DNA of 64,000 bases, from positions 1 to 64,000 of the forward strand of contig NZ_JAGYPG010000006.1 in the NCBI RefSeq assembly GCF_018343625.1. The letters run 5' to 3'. Source of the DNA: Lederbergia citri. GTDB lineage: Bacteria; Bacillota; Bacilli; Bacillales; Bacillaceae_C. A program made the translations under genes and the position numbers. How positions within the stretch are numbered: position 1 is the first letter of the stretch; each line of letters begins with the position of its first letter. A model generated the notes under the pieces. It was not told the origin of the DNA and did not search any database. It was given only the letters and a program-made list of their open reading frames with translations. Shown piece by piece: positions 1 through 8,990 of the stretch.

Positions 1-1
1 T

Positions 2-120
<119 letters not shown>

Positions 121-123
121 ATC

Positions 124-156
124 AAAGACATTCTCAAATGAGAGTGTCTTTTTTGT
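124..156 (+). terminator. rRNA operon terminator
   Basis: A hairpin with stem AAGACATTCTC / GAGAGTGTCTT and loop AAAT is followed by a T run directly after 5S rRNA. It is a classic intrinsic terminator ending the rRNA transcript. Confidence 0.9.
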
Positions 157-500
157 TTTCAAAAAAATGCCGAAGACTTTAATACCGCGATTGATTCCCT
201 TCAGTACATATTTTGTTATATCGTTTAGAAAGATAAGGTTCTTAATATAACCATTCAAGCACGTCCGATTGTGTCCCTGTTCGTCCACCTTTCTTTAGGT
301 CAATTTTTCAATTTTTAATAAATTTTCTTAGTGAAATAGACATTATTTGCGTACACCACACCATACTGATTCAATAATATGCGAAATTCCTTCCCTAGCA
401 TTAAGGAGATGTTATTAATGTTCTTTGAAAAATTTGTCAAACAACGCGATTTGGTTTCGTTTTTTTGCTGCGTGGATAAAATAATGTTGGATATAGATAA
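157..500. other. Intergenic region, 5S rRNA to ctsR promoter
   Basis: About 340 bp of AT-rich DNA. I see no open frame with a ribosome binding site, no tRNA and no repeat related to others in the window. The short frames here lack recognisable motifs. Confidence 0.6.
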
Positions 501-549
501 TTGCATTTTATGAGTATTTTTCGGTATAATTAAGTCAAATATAGTCAAA
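501..549 (+). promoter_or_regulatory. ctsR operon promoter with CtsR operator
   Basis: A SigA-type promoter is readable: TTGCAT at 501-506, 18 bp spacer, TATAAT at 525-530. Immediately downstream, 533-549 reads AGTCAAA-TAT-AGTCAAA, a perfect match to the known CtsR heptad direct repeat (A/G)GTCAAA-NAN-(A/G)GTCAAA. The site covers the expected transcription start, so bound CtsR should block initiation and autoregulate the operon. Confidence 0.9.
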
Positions 550-578
550 GTCAAGCGTCGGTTCAAGGAGGTGGCTTG

Positions 579-1043
579 ATGATGCGGAATATCTCCGATG
601 TAATAGAAAGTTATTTAAAAAAAGTGCTTGAACTAAGTGAATCAGAAATTGTTGAGATAAAAAGAAGTGAGATTGCTGATAAATTTCAATGTGTGCCTTC
701 CCAAATTAACTACGTAATCAATACTCGCTTTACGATTGAAAGAGGGTATATGGTAGAAAGCAAAAGAGGGGGAGGCGGTTATATTCGAATTACGAAGGTA
801 AGAACACACACTAAAGCTCATTTGATCGATCAGTTAGGGGTTCTTATAGGGAGAAATATTTCTCAACCAAATGCACAGGATATTGTTTTTCGGTTATTAG
901 ATGAAAGGGTTATAAATGAAAAAGAAGCAAAATTAATGCTAAGCGTAATCGATCGCTCCGTTATATATCTTGATTTACCTGAACGTGATGAGATGAGGGC
1001 GAGACTTATGAAGGCAATGCTTCTAGCGATTAAATATGAATAA
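579..1043 (+). CDS. ctsR: CtsR, class III heat-shock repressor
   Basis: A 154-residue DNA-binding repressor, the same length as B. subtilis CtsR. The N-terminal winged-helix region is highly conserved (KRSEIADKFQCVPSQINYVI, then the glycine-rich wing ESKRGGGGYIRI near residue 60). The C-terminal dimerisation part contains DLPERDEMRARLMKAML. It represses clp genes at normal temperature and is inactivated by heat. ATG 579 was chosen because it lies 7 nt after GGAGG (567-571); TTG 576 and ATG 582 are possible alternatives. It heads the operon behind its own operator. Confidence 0.96.
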   Translation: MMRNISDVIESYLKKVLELSESEIVEIKRSEIADKFQCVPSQINYVINTRFTIERGYMVESKRGGGGYIRITKVRTHTKAHLIDQLGVLIGRNISQPNAQDIVFRLLDERVINEKEAKLMLSVIDRSVIYLDLPERDEMRARLMKAMLLAIKYE

Positions 1044-1059
1044 AGGTAAGGTGAAGGTG

Positions 1060-1605
1060 ATGATATGCCAAGAATGTAAAGAAAGACCCGCAACGATGCA
1101 TTTTACAAAGGTCGTGAATGGTGAAAAGACGACAGTTCAACTTTGTGAAAAGTGTGCCCAAGAAAAAGGCGAGTTTTTTATGCTTGATGGTGCAGGTGGT
1201 TTTTCATTTAACGATTTACTAGCCGGTCTATTAAATTTGGATCCTTCTTTTCAAAAGGCAAAATCGCAACCTTCTCCATCTGAACAAATTGATCAATGTG
1301 AAGTATGTAAAATGACGTTTCAGCAATTTATAAACATTGGCCGCTTCGGATGTGCCAATTGTTATGATGCGTTTAAGGATCAAATGGCACCGATTTTGAG
1401 AAGACTTCATAGTGGCAACATAAAACATGGTGGAAAGGTTCCAAAAAGAATAGGGGGATCAATCCATTTAAAAAAGAAAGTTCAATTACTTAAAGAAGAG
1501 CTTCGTACATTAATCGCTAAAGAAGAATTTGAAAAAGCAGCTGAAATACGTGACCAAATCCGTTCCCTCGAAAATACGATGTTGGATGAGGAGGGGAGAT
1601 CATGA
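1060..1605 (+). CDS. mcsA: McsA, activator of the McsB arginine kinase
   Basis: A 181-residue zinc-binding protein with four CxxC pairs (C3/C6, C29/C32, C80/C83, C98/C101) and a C-terminal UVR motif around residues 140-175 (KEELRTLIAKEEFEKAAEIR). McsA binds and activates McsB and modulates CtsR during stress. The start at 1060 (MICQEC) follows an AGGTGA ribosome site and matches the B. subtilis N-terminus; an upstream in-frame ATG at 1036 would add eight unconserved residues. It overlaps mcsB by 4 nt, indicating translational coupling. Confidence 0.95.
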   Translation: MICQECKERPATMHFTKVVNGEKTTVQLCEKCAQEKGEFFMLDGAGGFSFNDLLAGLLNLDPSFQKAKSQPSPSEQIDQCEVCKMTFQQFINIGRFGCANCYDAFKDQMAPILRRLHSGNIKHGGKVPKRIGGSIHLKKKVQLLKEELRTLIAKEEFEKAAEIRDQIRSLENTMLDEEGRS

Positions 1606-2672
1606 ATTTAGAAAAATTTTTAAATAAAGCGGTTAGTTCATGGATGAGTGCAGAAGGCCCTGATTCTGATATTATTTTAAGTTCTCGAATACGACTTGCA
1701 AGAAATTTTCGCAATTATAAATTCCCTACATTGTTTAGTAATGAAGAGGCGAGGGAAATTATCAACCAATTAAAAGAAATACATTCTGATTTATTTGATT
1801 CCTACGGAGTAATGGAATTTTTAGAAGTAGAGGATTTAAAAACTCTGCAAAAGAGAGTGTTAGTAGAAAAGCATTTAATTAGTCCTCGCCTAGCAGAAAA
1901 TGCTTCTCATGGTGCTGTTATATTATCCGAAAATGAAGATATCAGTATTATGGTAAATGAAGAAGACCACATAAGAATCCAATGCTTATTTCCTGGACTT
2001 CAAATAAATGAAGCGTTAAAAAGAGCCAATGAAATTGATGATTTGTTAGAGGAAAAAATAGACTATGCATTCGATGAAAATCTTGGATATTTAACGAGTT
2101 GTCCAACAAATGTTGGAACTGGGTTAAGGGCATCCGTTATGGTTCACCTTCCCGCATTAATTTTAACAAGGCAAATGAATCGAATCATTCCTGCTATCAA
2201 TCAGCTCGGTCTTGTTGTAAGAGGGATGTACGGAGAAGGCAGCGAAGCGTTAGGTAATATATTTCAAATTTCAAATCAAATCACCCTTGGAAAATCTGAA
2301 GAAGATATTGTAGGGGATTTAACAAGTGTTGTGCAGCAGATCATCGCTCAGGAAAGATCGGCGAGAGAAGCATTAGTAAAGACATCAAACATACAATTAG
2401 AGGATAGAGTATTCCGATCTTATGGAATTTTGGCCAATAGCCGTGTGATAGAAACAAAAGAGGCTGCCGAATGTTTATCTGATGTTAGATTGGGCATAGA
2501 TACAGGGTATATAAAGCATTTATCAAGAAATATCCTTAACGAATTAATGATTTTGACGCAGCCTGGATTTTTACAACAATATGCTGGCGGTCCCCTCCGT
2601 CCGGCTGAACGTGATATTAAGAGAGCAGCATTTATTCGTGAACGATTAAAACTTGAAGAGAAAGATAGTTAG
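1602..2672 (+). CDS. mcsB: McsB, protein-arginine kinase
   Basis: A 356-residue member of the ATP:guanido phosphotransferase family, shown in B. subtilis to phosphorylate arginine residues on proteins. This marks them for ClpC-ClpP and inactivates CtsR. Family landmarks include SSRIRLARNFRNYKFP near residue 27, the catalytic-domain stretch NENLGYLTSCPTNVGTGLRAS-like segment around residue 160, and RGMYGEGSEALGN near 207. The ATGA overlap with mcsA and the 11-nt gap to clpC place it firmly in the operon. Confidence 0.96.
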   Translation: MNLEKFLNKAVSSWMSAEGPDSDIILSSRIRLARNFRNYKFPTLFSNEEAREIINQLKEIHSDLFDSYGVMEFLEVEDLKTLQKRVLVEKHLISPRLAENASHGAVILSENEDISIMVNEEDHIRIQCLFPGLQINEALKRANEIDDLLEEKIDYAFDENLGYLTSCPTNVGTGLRASVMVHLPALILTRQMNRIIPAINQLGLVVRGMYGEGSEALGNIFQISNQITLGKSEEDIVGDLTSVVQQIIAQERSAREALVKTSNIQLEDRVFRSYGILANSRVIETKEAAECLSDVRLGIDTGYIKHLSRNILNELMILTQPGFLQQYAGGPLRPAERDIKRAAFIRERLKLEEKDS

Positions 2673-2683
2673 GAGGAGATCGT

Positions 2684-5116
2684 ATGATGTTTGGACGTTT
2701 TACTGAGAGGGCACAAAAAGTATTGGCGTTATCACAAGAAGAGGCGATCCGTCTTGGACATAGCAATATCGGTACGGAACATATTTTGCTTGGACTAGTG
2801 AGAGAAGGCGAAGGGATTGCTGCCAAAGCTTTGTATGGCCTTGCATTGGGACCCGAAAAAATCCAAAAAGAAGTAGAGAATTTAATTGGCCGTGGACAGG
2901 ATACCTCGCAAAATATTCACTACACACCGAGAGCAAAAAAAGTCATTGAGCTTTCCATGGACGAAGCTCGAAAACTTGGGCATTCCTATGTAGGCACCGA
3001 GCATATTCTTCTAGGATTAATCCGCGAGGGTGAAGGGGTGGCTGCTCGCGTTTTAAATAATTTAGGAGTGAGCTTAAACAAAGCCCGCCAACAAGTGCTT
3101 CAGCTACTAGGGAGCAATGAAGCGAATAATCACGGTGGGGGTTCATCAAGTGCCAGCACTCCAACATTAGACGGACTTGCTCGTGATTTAACAGCTATCG
3201 CAAAGGAAGGTAGCCTAGATCCTGTAATTGGTCGAAATAAAGAAATTCAAAGGGTCATTGAAGTTTTAAGCAGGCGTACAAAAAACAATCCTGTTCTCAT
3301 TGGAGAGCCAGGGGTTGGTAAAACGGCGATCGCTGAAGGCCTTGCCCAACAAATTATTCAAAATGAGGTTCCAGAAATTTTGCGTGATAAACGAGTTATG
3401 ACTCTGGATATGGGAACTGTCGTAGCAGGAACGAAATATCGTGGAGAATTTGAAGATCGCTTGAAAAAAGTAATGGATGAGATTCGCCAAGCAGGAAATA
3501 TCATTCTATTTATTGATGAACTCCATACGTTGATCGGTGCAGGCGGAGCAGAAGGTGCAATAGATGCCTCTAATATTTTAAAACCATCTTTGGCACGCGG
3601 TGAATTGCAATGTATTGGCGCTACTACGTTAGATGAATATCGAAAATATATTGAAAAGGACGCAGCGCTTGAACGCCGTTTCCAACCAATTCAAGTAGAT
3701 GAGCCGACAGCGGAGGAATCCATTTTAATTTTAAAAGGATTGAGAGATCGCTATGAGGCACACCACCGTGTTTCGATTACAGATGAGGCAATTGAAGCTG
3801 CTGTGAAATTATCTGATCGCTATATATCTGATCGTTTCTTACCGGATAAAGCAATTGATTTAATTGACGAGGCAGGGTCGAAGGTGCGACTTCGTTCTTA
3901 TACAACTCCTCCAAACTTGAAAGAACTTGAAGCCAAGCTCGAGACAATACGAAAAGAAAAAGACGCAGCTGTTCAAAGTCAAGAGTTTGAAAAAGCAGCT
4001 TCTCTTCGTGATTCTGAGCAACGACTTCGCGAGGAACTGGAAGAAACGAAAAAAACATGGAAAGAAAAACAAGGTCAAGAAAACAGTGAGGTTACAGTCG
4101 ACGATATTGCTCATGTAGTAGCTAGTTGGACCGGAATCCCAGTGTCTAAGTTAGCTTCAACTGAAACCGAAAAGTTATTGAAATTGGAAGAAATTTTGCA
4201 TTCAAGGGTCATTGGTCAAGAAGAAGCGGTAAAATCAGTGGCGAAAGCAGTTCGTAGAGCAAGGGCCGGACTAAAGGATCCTAAGCGGCCAATTGGTTCA
4301 TTCATCTTCTTAGGCCCTACGGGAGTTGGTAAAACTGAGCTTGCGAGAGCTTTAGCAGAAGCGATGTTCGGTGATGAAGATGCGATGATACGTATTGATA
4401 TGTCCGAATACATGGAAAAACACTCAACCTCAAGACTTGTCGGTTCTCCTCCGGGATATGTCGGCTTTGAAGAAGGCGGGCAATTAACTGAAAAAGTAAG
4501 AAGAAAGCCATATTCGGTTATTTTGCTTGATGAAATCGAGAAAGCCCATCCCGACGTATTTAATATCTTATTGCAAGTATTAGAAGATGGGCGCCTCACA
4601 GATTCAAAAGGAAGAACGGTTGACTTTAGAAATACTGTGTTAATTTTAACTTCAAATGTTGGAGCAGAGTCGTTAAAACGCAATAAATATGTTGGTTTTA
4701 GCATTCAAGACGGAGAACAGGATTATAAAGATATGAAGAGCAAGGTAATGGAAGAGCTGAAAAGAGCCTTCCGACCAGAATTTCTAAATCGTATCGATGA
4801 AATCATTGTTTTCCACGCTTTAGAAAAACCGCATTTGAAGGAAATTGTTTCGCTGATGGCAGAACAATTAATGAAGCGACTAAAAGAGCAGGAAATGGAT
4901 TTGGAATTGACAGATGCTGCTATAGAAAAAATTACAGATGAAGGCTTTGATCCTGAATATGGAGCCCGTCCGCTTAGAAGGGCCATTCAAAAGTTCATAG
5001 AAGATCGTTTATCCGAGGAATTATTGAAAGGCAACATTGGTACTGGCCAACATATTTTAATTGATGTCGAAAACGGAGAATTTACAGTAAAGCCAACTGA
5101 AAAATCTATGTCATAA
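2684..5116 (+). CDS. clpC: ClpC, AAA+ unfoldase of ClpCP protease
   Basis: An 810-residue HSP100 chaperone that unfolds substrates for ClpP and refolds aggregates with McsA/McsB or MecA adaptors. It has a double Clp-N repeat (residues 1-145, GTEHILLGL occurring twice), a first AAA+ domain with Walker A GEPGVGKT (207-214) and a FIDELHTL Walker B, and a UVR-containing middle region (about 420-455). A second AAA+ domain follows with GPTGVGKT near 550. Length and sequence match B. subtilis ClpC closely. The ribosome site AGGAGGAGA precedes ATG 2684. Confidence 0.97.
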   Translation: MMFGRFTERAQKVLALSQEEAIRLGHSNIGTEHILLGLVREGEGIAAKALYGLALGPEKIQKEVENLIGRGQDTSQNIHYTPRAKKVIELSMDEARKLGHSYVGTEHILLGLIREGEGVAARVLNNLGVSLNKARQQVLQLLGSNEANNHGGGSSSASTPTLDGLARDLTAIAKEGSLDPVIGRNKEIQRVIEVLSRRTKNNPVLIGEPGVGKTAIAEGLAQQIIQNEVPEILRDKRVMTLDMGTVVAGTKYRGEFEDRLKKVMDEIRQAGNIILFIDELHTLIGAGGAEGAIDASNILKPSLARGELQCIGATTLDEYRKYIEKDAALERRFQPIQVDEPTAEESILILKGLRDRYEAHHRVSITDEAIEAAVKLSDRYISDRFLPDKAIDLIDEAGSKVRLRSYTTPPNLKELEAKLETIRKEKDAAVQSQEFEKAASLRDSEQRLREELEETKKTWKEKQGQENSEVTVDDIAHVVASWTGIPVSKLASTETEKLLKLEEILHSRVIGQEEAVKSVAKAVRRARAGLKDPKRPIGSFIFLGPTGVGKTELARALAEAMFGDEDAMIRIDMSEYMEKHSTSRLVGSPPGYVGFEEGGQLTEKVRRKPYSVILLDEIEKAHPDVFNILLQVLEDGRLTDSKGRTVDFRNTVLILTSNVGAESLKRNKYVGFSIQDGEQDYKDMKSKVMEELKRAFRPEFLNRIDEIIVFHALEKPHLKEIVSLMAEQLMKRLKEQEMDLELTDAAIEKITDEGFDPEYGARPLRRAIQKFIEDRLSEELLKGNIGTGQHILIDVENGEFTVKPTEKSMS

Positions 5117-5160
5117 TTTGACAACTTCTAGCAGAAGGTTATTTTGCGGAAGCAAAAAAC

Positions 5161-5202
5161 CTGGGTACACTGTCTTGAATGTGTACCCAGTTCTTTTCTT
5201 TA
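5161..5202 (+). terminator. clpC operon terminator
   Basis: A perfect 10-bp stem, CTGGGTACAC (5161-5170) and GTGTACCCAG (5181-5190), with a 10-nt loop, is followed by TTCTTTTCTTT. It separates the CtsR operon from radA. Confidence 0.88.
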
Positions 5203-5237
5203 ATGATATATTTGACGCAACACTTTCAAATTTCTAA

Positions 5238-5390
5238 GTCTAGCTGCAGCGCCTATTGACTAATGGATTTCCACCTCATTCCTACGATAAGTCAACATCG
5301 ATTCGCCCTATCGGACTCATCGTGTTTCCTTTATCTCGTCAGGAAATCTGAAATCCATAGGTCGATAAGCAAGGCGCTTACGCATTTCTA
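5238..5390 (+). repeat. Dispersed self-complementary repeat, copy A
   Basis: About 153 bp starting GTCTAGCTGCAGCGCCTATTG and ending GGTCGATAAGCAAGGCGCTTACGCATTTCT. The ends are complementary (AGCGCCTAT...GAC with GTCGAT...AGGCGCT) and the middle (CCTACGATAAGTCAACATCG, then CTATCGGACTCATCGTG) can also fold. It lies directly in tandem with copy B. No coding frame is apparent. Confidence 0.8.
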
Positions 5391-5393
5391 AAT

Positions 5394-5550
5394 GTCTAGC
5401 TCCAGCGCCTATCGACTAGCAAACTTCTTGTCCTTTTCCCTACGATAAGTCAACATCGATTCGTCCTATCGGACTCATCGTGTTTCCTTTATCTCAGTTA
5501 AAGGCCCTGAAGTTTCTACGTCGATGGACAAGGCGCTTTCGCATTTCTAT
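5394..5550 (+). repeat. Dispersed self-complementary repeat, copy B
   Basis: About 157 bp, offset 156 bp from copy A and nearly identical through the central CCTACGATAAGTCAACATCG and ATCGTGTTTCCTTTATCTC segments. The 5' end (TAGCTCCAGCGCCTATCGAC) and 3' end (ACGTCGATGGACAAGGCGCT) are inverted complements. It ends 2 nt before the radA ribosome binding site, so any radA transcript starting upstream would carry it as a leader. Confidence 0.8.
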
Positions 5551-5565
5551 TCAAAGGAGAAAAAG

Positions 5566-6939
5566 ATGGCAAAGAAAAAAACAAAATTTATGTGTCAATC
5601 TTGTGGGTATGAATCGGCTAAGTGGATGGGAAGATGTCCGGGCTGTGGGGAATGGAACCAAATGGTGGAAGAAGTAGATATAATCGGAAAACAACCGAAA
5701 CGATCATTTCAACATACCTCGTCTGAAGAACTTTCCAAAGCATCTCCAATCACTTCAATTGAAACGAAACACGAACCGCGTGTTACAACTGAATTAAAAG
5801 AATTAAACCGTGTACTCGGTGGTGGGGTAGTCCCAGGATCTCTTATCCTAATTGGCGGCGATCCAGGAATCGGTAAGTCCACCTTACTCTTGCAAGTATC
5901 CGCACAATTAGCAGCAGTAAATCCAAAAGTCCTCTATATTTCTGGGGAAGAATCTGTCAAACAAACAAAGCTTAGAGCTGACAGACTAAATGTTTCATCA
6001 CCAGAACTTTATATATATGCCGAAACCAATTTAGAATTGATTCACCAAACAATTGAAGATTTATCTCCTCATTTTGTAGTGGTAGACTCGATTCAAACCG
6101 TCTATCATCCTGAGGTCACATCAGCTCCCGGAAGTGTATCCCAAGTACGTGAATGTACGGCAGAACTAATGCGAATTGCCAAAACGAAAGGAATTGCTAT
6201 TTTTATAGTCGGCCATGTAACAAAGGAAGGCGCAATTGCCGGACCACGTTTACTAGAGCATATGGTGGATACAGTCCTCTATTTTGAAGGGGAGCGACAC
6301 CATACGTATCGAATACTGCGTGCTGTAAAAAACCGTTTTGGCTCTACAAATGAAATGGGAATTTTTGAAATGAAGGAATCGGGTCTAGAAGAGGTAGAGA
6401 ACCCATCTGAGATTTTCCTAGAGGAAAGATCCAAAGGCACTTCTGGTTCCACTGTCGTGGCATCTATGGAAGGGACACGCCCTGTTTTAGTAGAAATCCA
6501 GGCACTTATTTCCCCTACTAGCTTTGGAAATCCTAGAAGAATGGCAACTGGAATTGATCATAACCGAGTATCCTTAATCATGGCAGTTTTAGAAAAAAGA
6601 GTAGGATTATTATTGCAAAATCAAGATGCTTATTTAAAAGTGGCGGGTGGAGTAAAGCTTGATGAGCCGGCAATTGACCTTGCAATCGCGACAAGCATCG
6701 CGTCTAGTTTTCGCGATAAACAAACGAGAGCAACGGATTGCATCATTGGAGAAGTTGGATTGACAGGTGAAGTCCGTCGAGTTTCAAGAATTGAACAACG
6801 GATTCAAGAAGCCGCAAAACTTGGATTTGAGAGAGTCATAATACCAGCCAATAATATTGGAGGCTGGAAAGCTCCCGCTGGAATTGAAGTTATTGGGGTT
6901 AATACTGTAGGAGAAGCACTTCAATATGCTTTCTCATAG
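5566..6939 (+). CDS. radA: RadA, branched-DNA repair ATPase
   Basis: A 457-residue RecA-like protein that drives branch migration in recombination and repair. It has an N-terminal zinc finger (C10/C13, C24/C27), Walker A GGDPGIGKST near residue 100, the RadA-specific KNRFGS motif, and a C-terminal Lon-protease-like domain (EVGLTGEVRRVSRIEQRI). ATG 5566 follows AAAGGAG at 5554-5560; the upstream extension to 5524 lies within repeat B and is rejected. disA normally follows this gene in Bacillus, but here yacL follows directly. Confidence 0.96.
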   Translation: MAKKKTKFMCQSCGYESAKWMGRCPGCGEWNQMVEEVDIIGKQPKRSFQHTSSEELSKASPITSIETKHEPRVTTELKELNRVLGGGVVPGSLILIGGDPGIGKSTLLLQVSAQLAAVNPKVLYISGEESVKQTKLRADRLNVSSPELYIYAETNLELIHQTIEDLSPHFVVVDSIQTVYHPEVTSAPGSVSQVRECTAELMRIAKTKGIAIFIVGHVTKEGAIAGPRLLEHMVDTVLYFEGERHHTYRILRAVKNRFGSTNEMGIFEMKESGLEEVENPSEIFLEERSKGTSGSTVVASMEGTRPVLVEIQALISPTSFGNPRRMATGIDHNRVSLIMAVLEKRVGLLLQNQDAYLKVAGGVKLDEPAIDLAIATSIASSFRDKQTRATDCIIGEVGLTGEVRRVSRIEQRIQEAAKLGFERVIIPANNIGGWKAPAGIEVIGVNTVGEALQYAFS

Positions 6940-7162
6940 ATTGTGAACATATTTTAAAAAAAGTGCTTTTGTCCTATGCTAGAATTGACATTAATATTTA
7001 AAATTGCTACCTTTTGGTGAAGGAGTTTTTTTACAGATAATGTTATATTAAAATGAGAACTTATATTTTATATTGAATCTTTTAAAAAGGAAATTTTTTA
7101 CAATCCCACGGTTTTTATGCAAGTTAATTGTTAATAATTAGAAGAAGGAGGTGAAGGAATGT

Positions 7163-8260
7163 ATGTTAAAAAGAATTGTACAAGCGTGTTTCTTGCTGCT
7201 TGGAGGCACTTTGGGCATTTTTCTCATTCCTGAATTATTAAAATTGGTAAAGCTAGATGGTGTGGCGTTAATTAATAACCCATATATTTCAGCTATTATA
7301 GGTGCAATTATTTTTTATTTAATCACTTTTTGGGCAGTTGATTTTATTGTCAACGGTGTAAAATGGCTTGAAGATAGGATTGTAAAAGCTCCTATCACAG
7401 ATATTTTATTCGGTAGTCTCGGTCTTATTTTCGGTTTGATTGTCGCATTTTTAGCAGGTCTGGCCATAAATCAAATGGAAATCCCTATTATTAATACGTA
7501 TGTTCCGATATTGTTGACATTATTGCTTGGATATCTAGGATTCCAGGTAGGTTTTAAAAAACGAGATGAACTTACGAGCCTTTTTTCTATCAATCGAGGT
7601 GGAAAAAAACGAGGTGCAGATGGGGGAGAGGCCGAAAAAGATACTTCTTCCAAAAGGTTAAAAATACTAGATACGAGCGTCATTATTGATGGCAGGATAG
7701 CTGATATTTGCCAAACTGGATTTTTAGATGGAATTATTGTCATACCTCAATTTGTCCTTGAAGAGCTTCAGCATATAGCCGATTCGTCTGATGCATTGAA
7801 ACGTAATCGCGGAAGACGAGGGCTTGATATCCTGAATCGGATTCAAAAAGAAATAGATATTCAAGTTGAAATGTACGAGATTGACTTTGATGATATTCAA
7901 GAAGTCGATAGTAAGCTCATCAAACTTGCTAAGCTTACAGATGGGATTGTTGTTACAAATGACTATAATTTAAATAAAGTATGTGAGTTTCAAAATGTAA
8001 ATGTATTAAATATCAATGATCTTGCTAATGCAGTGAAACCTGTTGTTTTACCGGGAGAAGAGTTAAATGTTCAAGTTATAAAAGATGGAAAAGAATATAA
8101 TCAAGGCGTTGCTTATTTGGACGATGGTACAATGATTGTAGTGGAAGAAGGCAGAAATTATATTGGGAAACGAATTGATGTGGTCGTAACAAGTGTCTTG
8201 CAAACATCAGCTGGACGAATGATTTTTGCGAAGCCGAAGCTGCTGGAGAAGGCATTATAA
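7163..8260 (+). CDS. yacL: YacL, PIN/TRAM membrane protein
   Basis: A 365-residue integral membrane protein. About four hydrophobic helices occupy residues 1-135. A PIN-type nuclease domain follows (LDTSVIIDGRIADI near 170, ending with GIVVTNDYNLNKV), then a C-terminal TRAM domain (GQ-like KEYNQGVAYLDDGTMIVVEEG). Function is not firmly known; a PIN-TRAM ATPase/nuclease role on RNA is inferred from domains. ATG 7163 (MLKRIV) matches B. subtilis and lies 10 nt after GGAGG; GTG 7151 overlaps that site. Confidence 0.92.
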   Translation: MLKRIVQACFLLLGGTLGIFLIPELLKLVKLDGVALINNPYISAIIGAIIFYLITFWAVDFIVNGVKWLEDRIVKAPITDILFGSLGLIFGLIVAFLAGLAINQMEIPIINTYVPILLTLLLGYLGFQVGFKKRDELTSLFSINRGGKKRGADGGEAEKDTSSKRLKILDTSVIIDGRIADICQTGFLDGIIVIPQFVLEELQHIADSSDALKRNRGRRGLDILNRIQKEIDIQVEMYEIDFDDIQEVDSKLIKLAKLTDGIVVTNDYNLNKVCEFQNVNVLNINDLANAVKPVVLPGEELNVQVIKDGKEYNQGVAYLDDGTMIVVEEGRNYIGKRIDVVVTSVLQTSAGRMIFAKPKLLEKAL

Positions 8261-8290
8261 ATGATTGAATGAGGAATAGGGGAAAAGTAA

Positions 8291-8971
8291 ATGAATTATC
8301 AAGTGATCATTCCAGCTGCAGGGTCGGGTAAGAGAATGGGTGCTGGATACAACAAATTATTGATGAACTTGGCAGGAAGACCTATCATTCTTCATACACT
8401 TGATGTTTTTGAAAAGGATCCTAATTGTAGTCGAATTATCCTTGTGATTCATTCGAATGATGAATCTTTTTTTACCGAAATCGGGAGCCGCTATACGAAG
8501 ATACACCTTGTATTTGGTGGTAGTGAGCGGCAATATAGCGTGTATAATGGATTGACAGCTGCTAAGGAAGAAGGAATCATTCTCGTTCATGATGGAGCCC
8601 GCCCTTTTATTCGTCCGGAGACTATAGCGCGTCTCGTCGCTGCAGCGGAAGAAAATGGAGCAGCAATAGCGGCTGTTCCGGTGAAGGATACGATCAAAAA
8701 AGTTAAAAATTTTGAAGTCGTTGAAACGGTAGACCGATCCAGCTTGTGGCAGGTGCAAACCCCACAAGCTTTTCATTTTTCTTTGTTGAAGAATGCACAC
8801 GAGCGTGCTCAAAAAGAAAAATATTTAGGGACAGATGAAGCGTCGCTCGTAGAGAAAACTCGACATTCCGTAAAAGTTGTTGAGGCTGACTACGATAATA
8901 TTAAATTAACGACACCGGAAGACCTGTACTTTGCTGAGGCGATTTTAAAGAAAAGGCAACAAGAAAATTGA
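8291..8971 (+). CDS. ispD: IspD, 2-C-methylerythritol 4-phosphate cytidylyltransferase
   Basis: A 226-residue nucleotidyltransferase for step three of the non-mevalonate isoprenoid pathway (MEP + CTP to CDP-ME). The CTP-binding loop PAAGSGKRMG lies at residues 8-17, and VHDGARPFI and KDTIKKV follow as in the family. It precedes ispF by 19 nt, the usual pairing of consecutive or near-consecutive pathway enzymes. Confidence 0.95.
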   Translation: MNYQVIIPAAGSGKRMGAGYNKLLMNLAGRPIILHTLDVFEKDPNCSRIILVIHSNDESFFTEIGSRYTKIHLVFGGSERQYSVYNGLTAAKEEGIILVHDGARPFIRPETIARLVAAAEENGAAIAAVPVKDTIKKVKNFEVVETVDRSSLWQVQTPQAFHFSLLKNAHERAQKEKYLGTDEASLVEKTRHSVKVVEADYDNIKLTTPEDLYFAEAILKKRQQEN

Positions 8972-8990
8972 ACTTAAGGAGAATGCATGA

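Noticed and set aside
4216..4704. A 162-residue minus-strand frame
   Set aside because: Antisense shadow of clpC with no recognisable domain.
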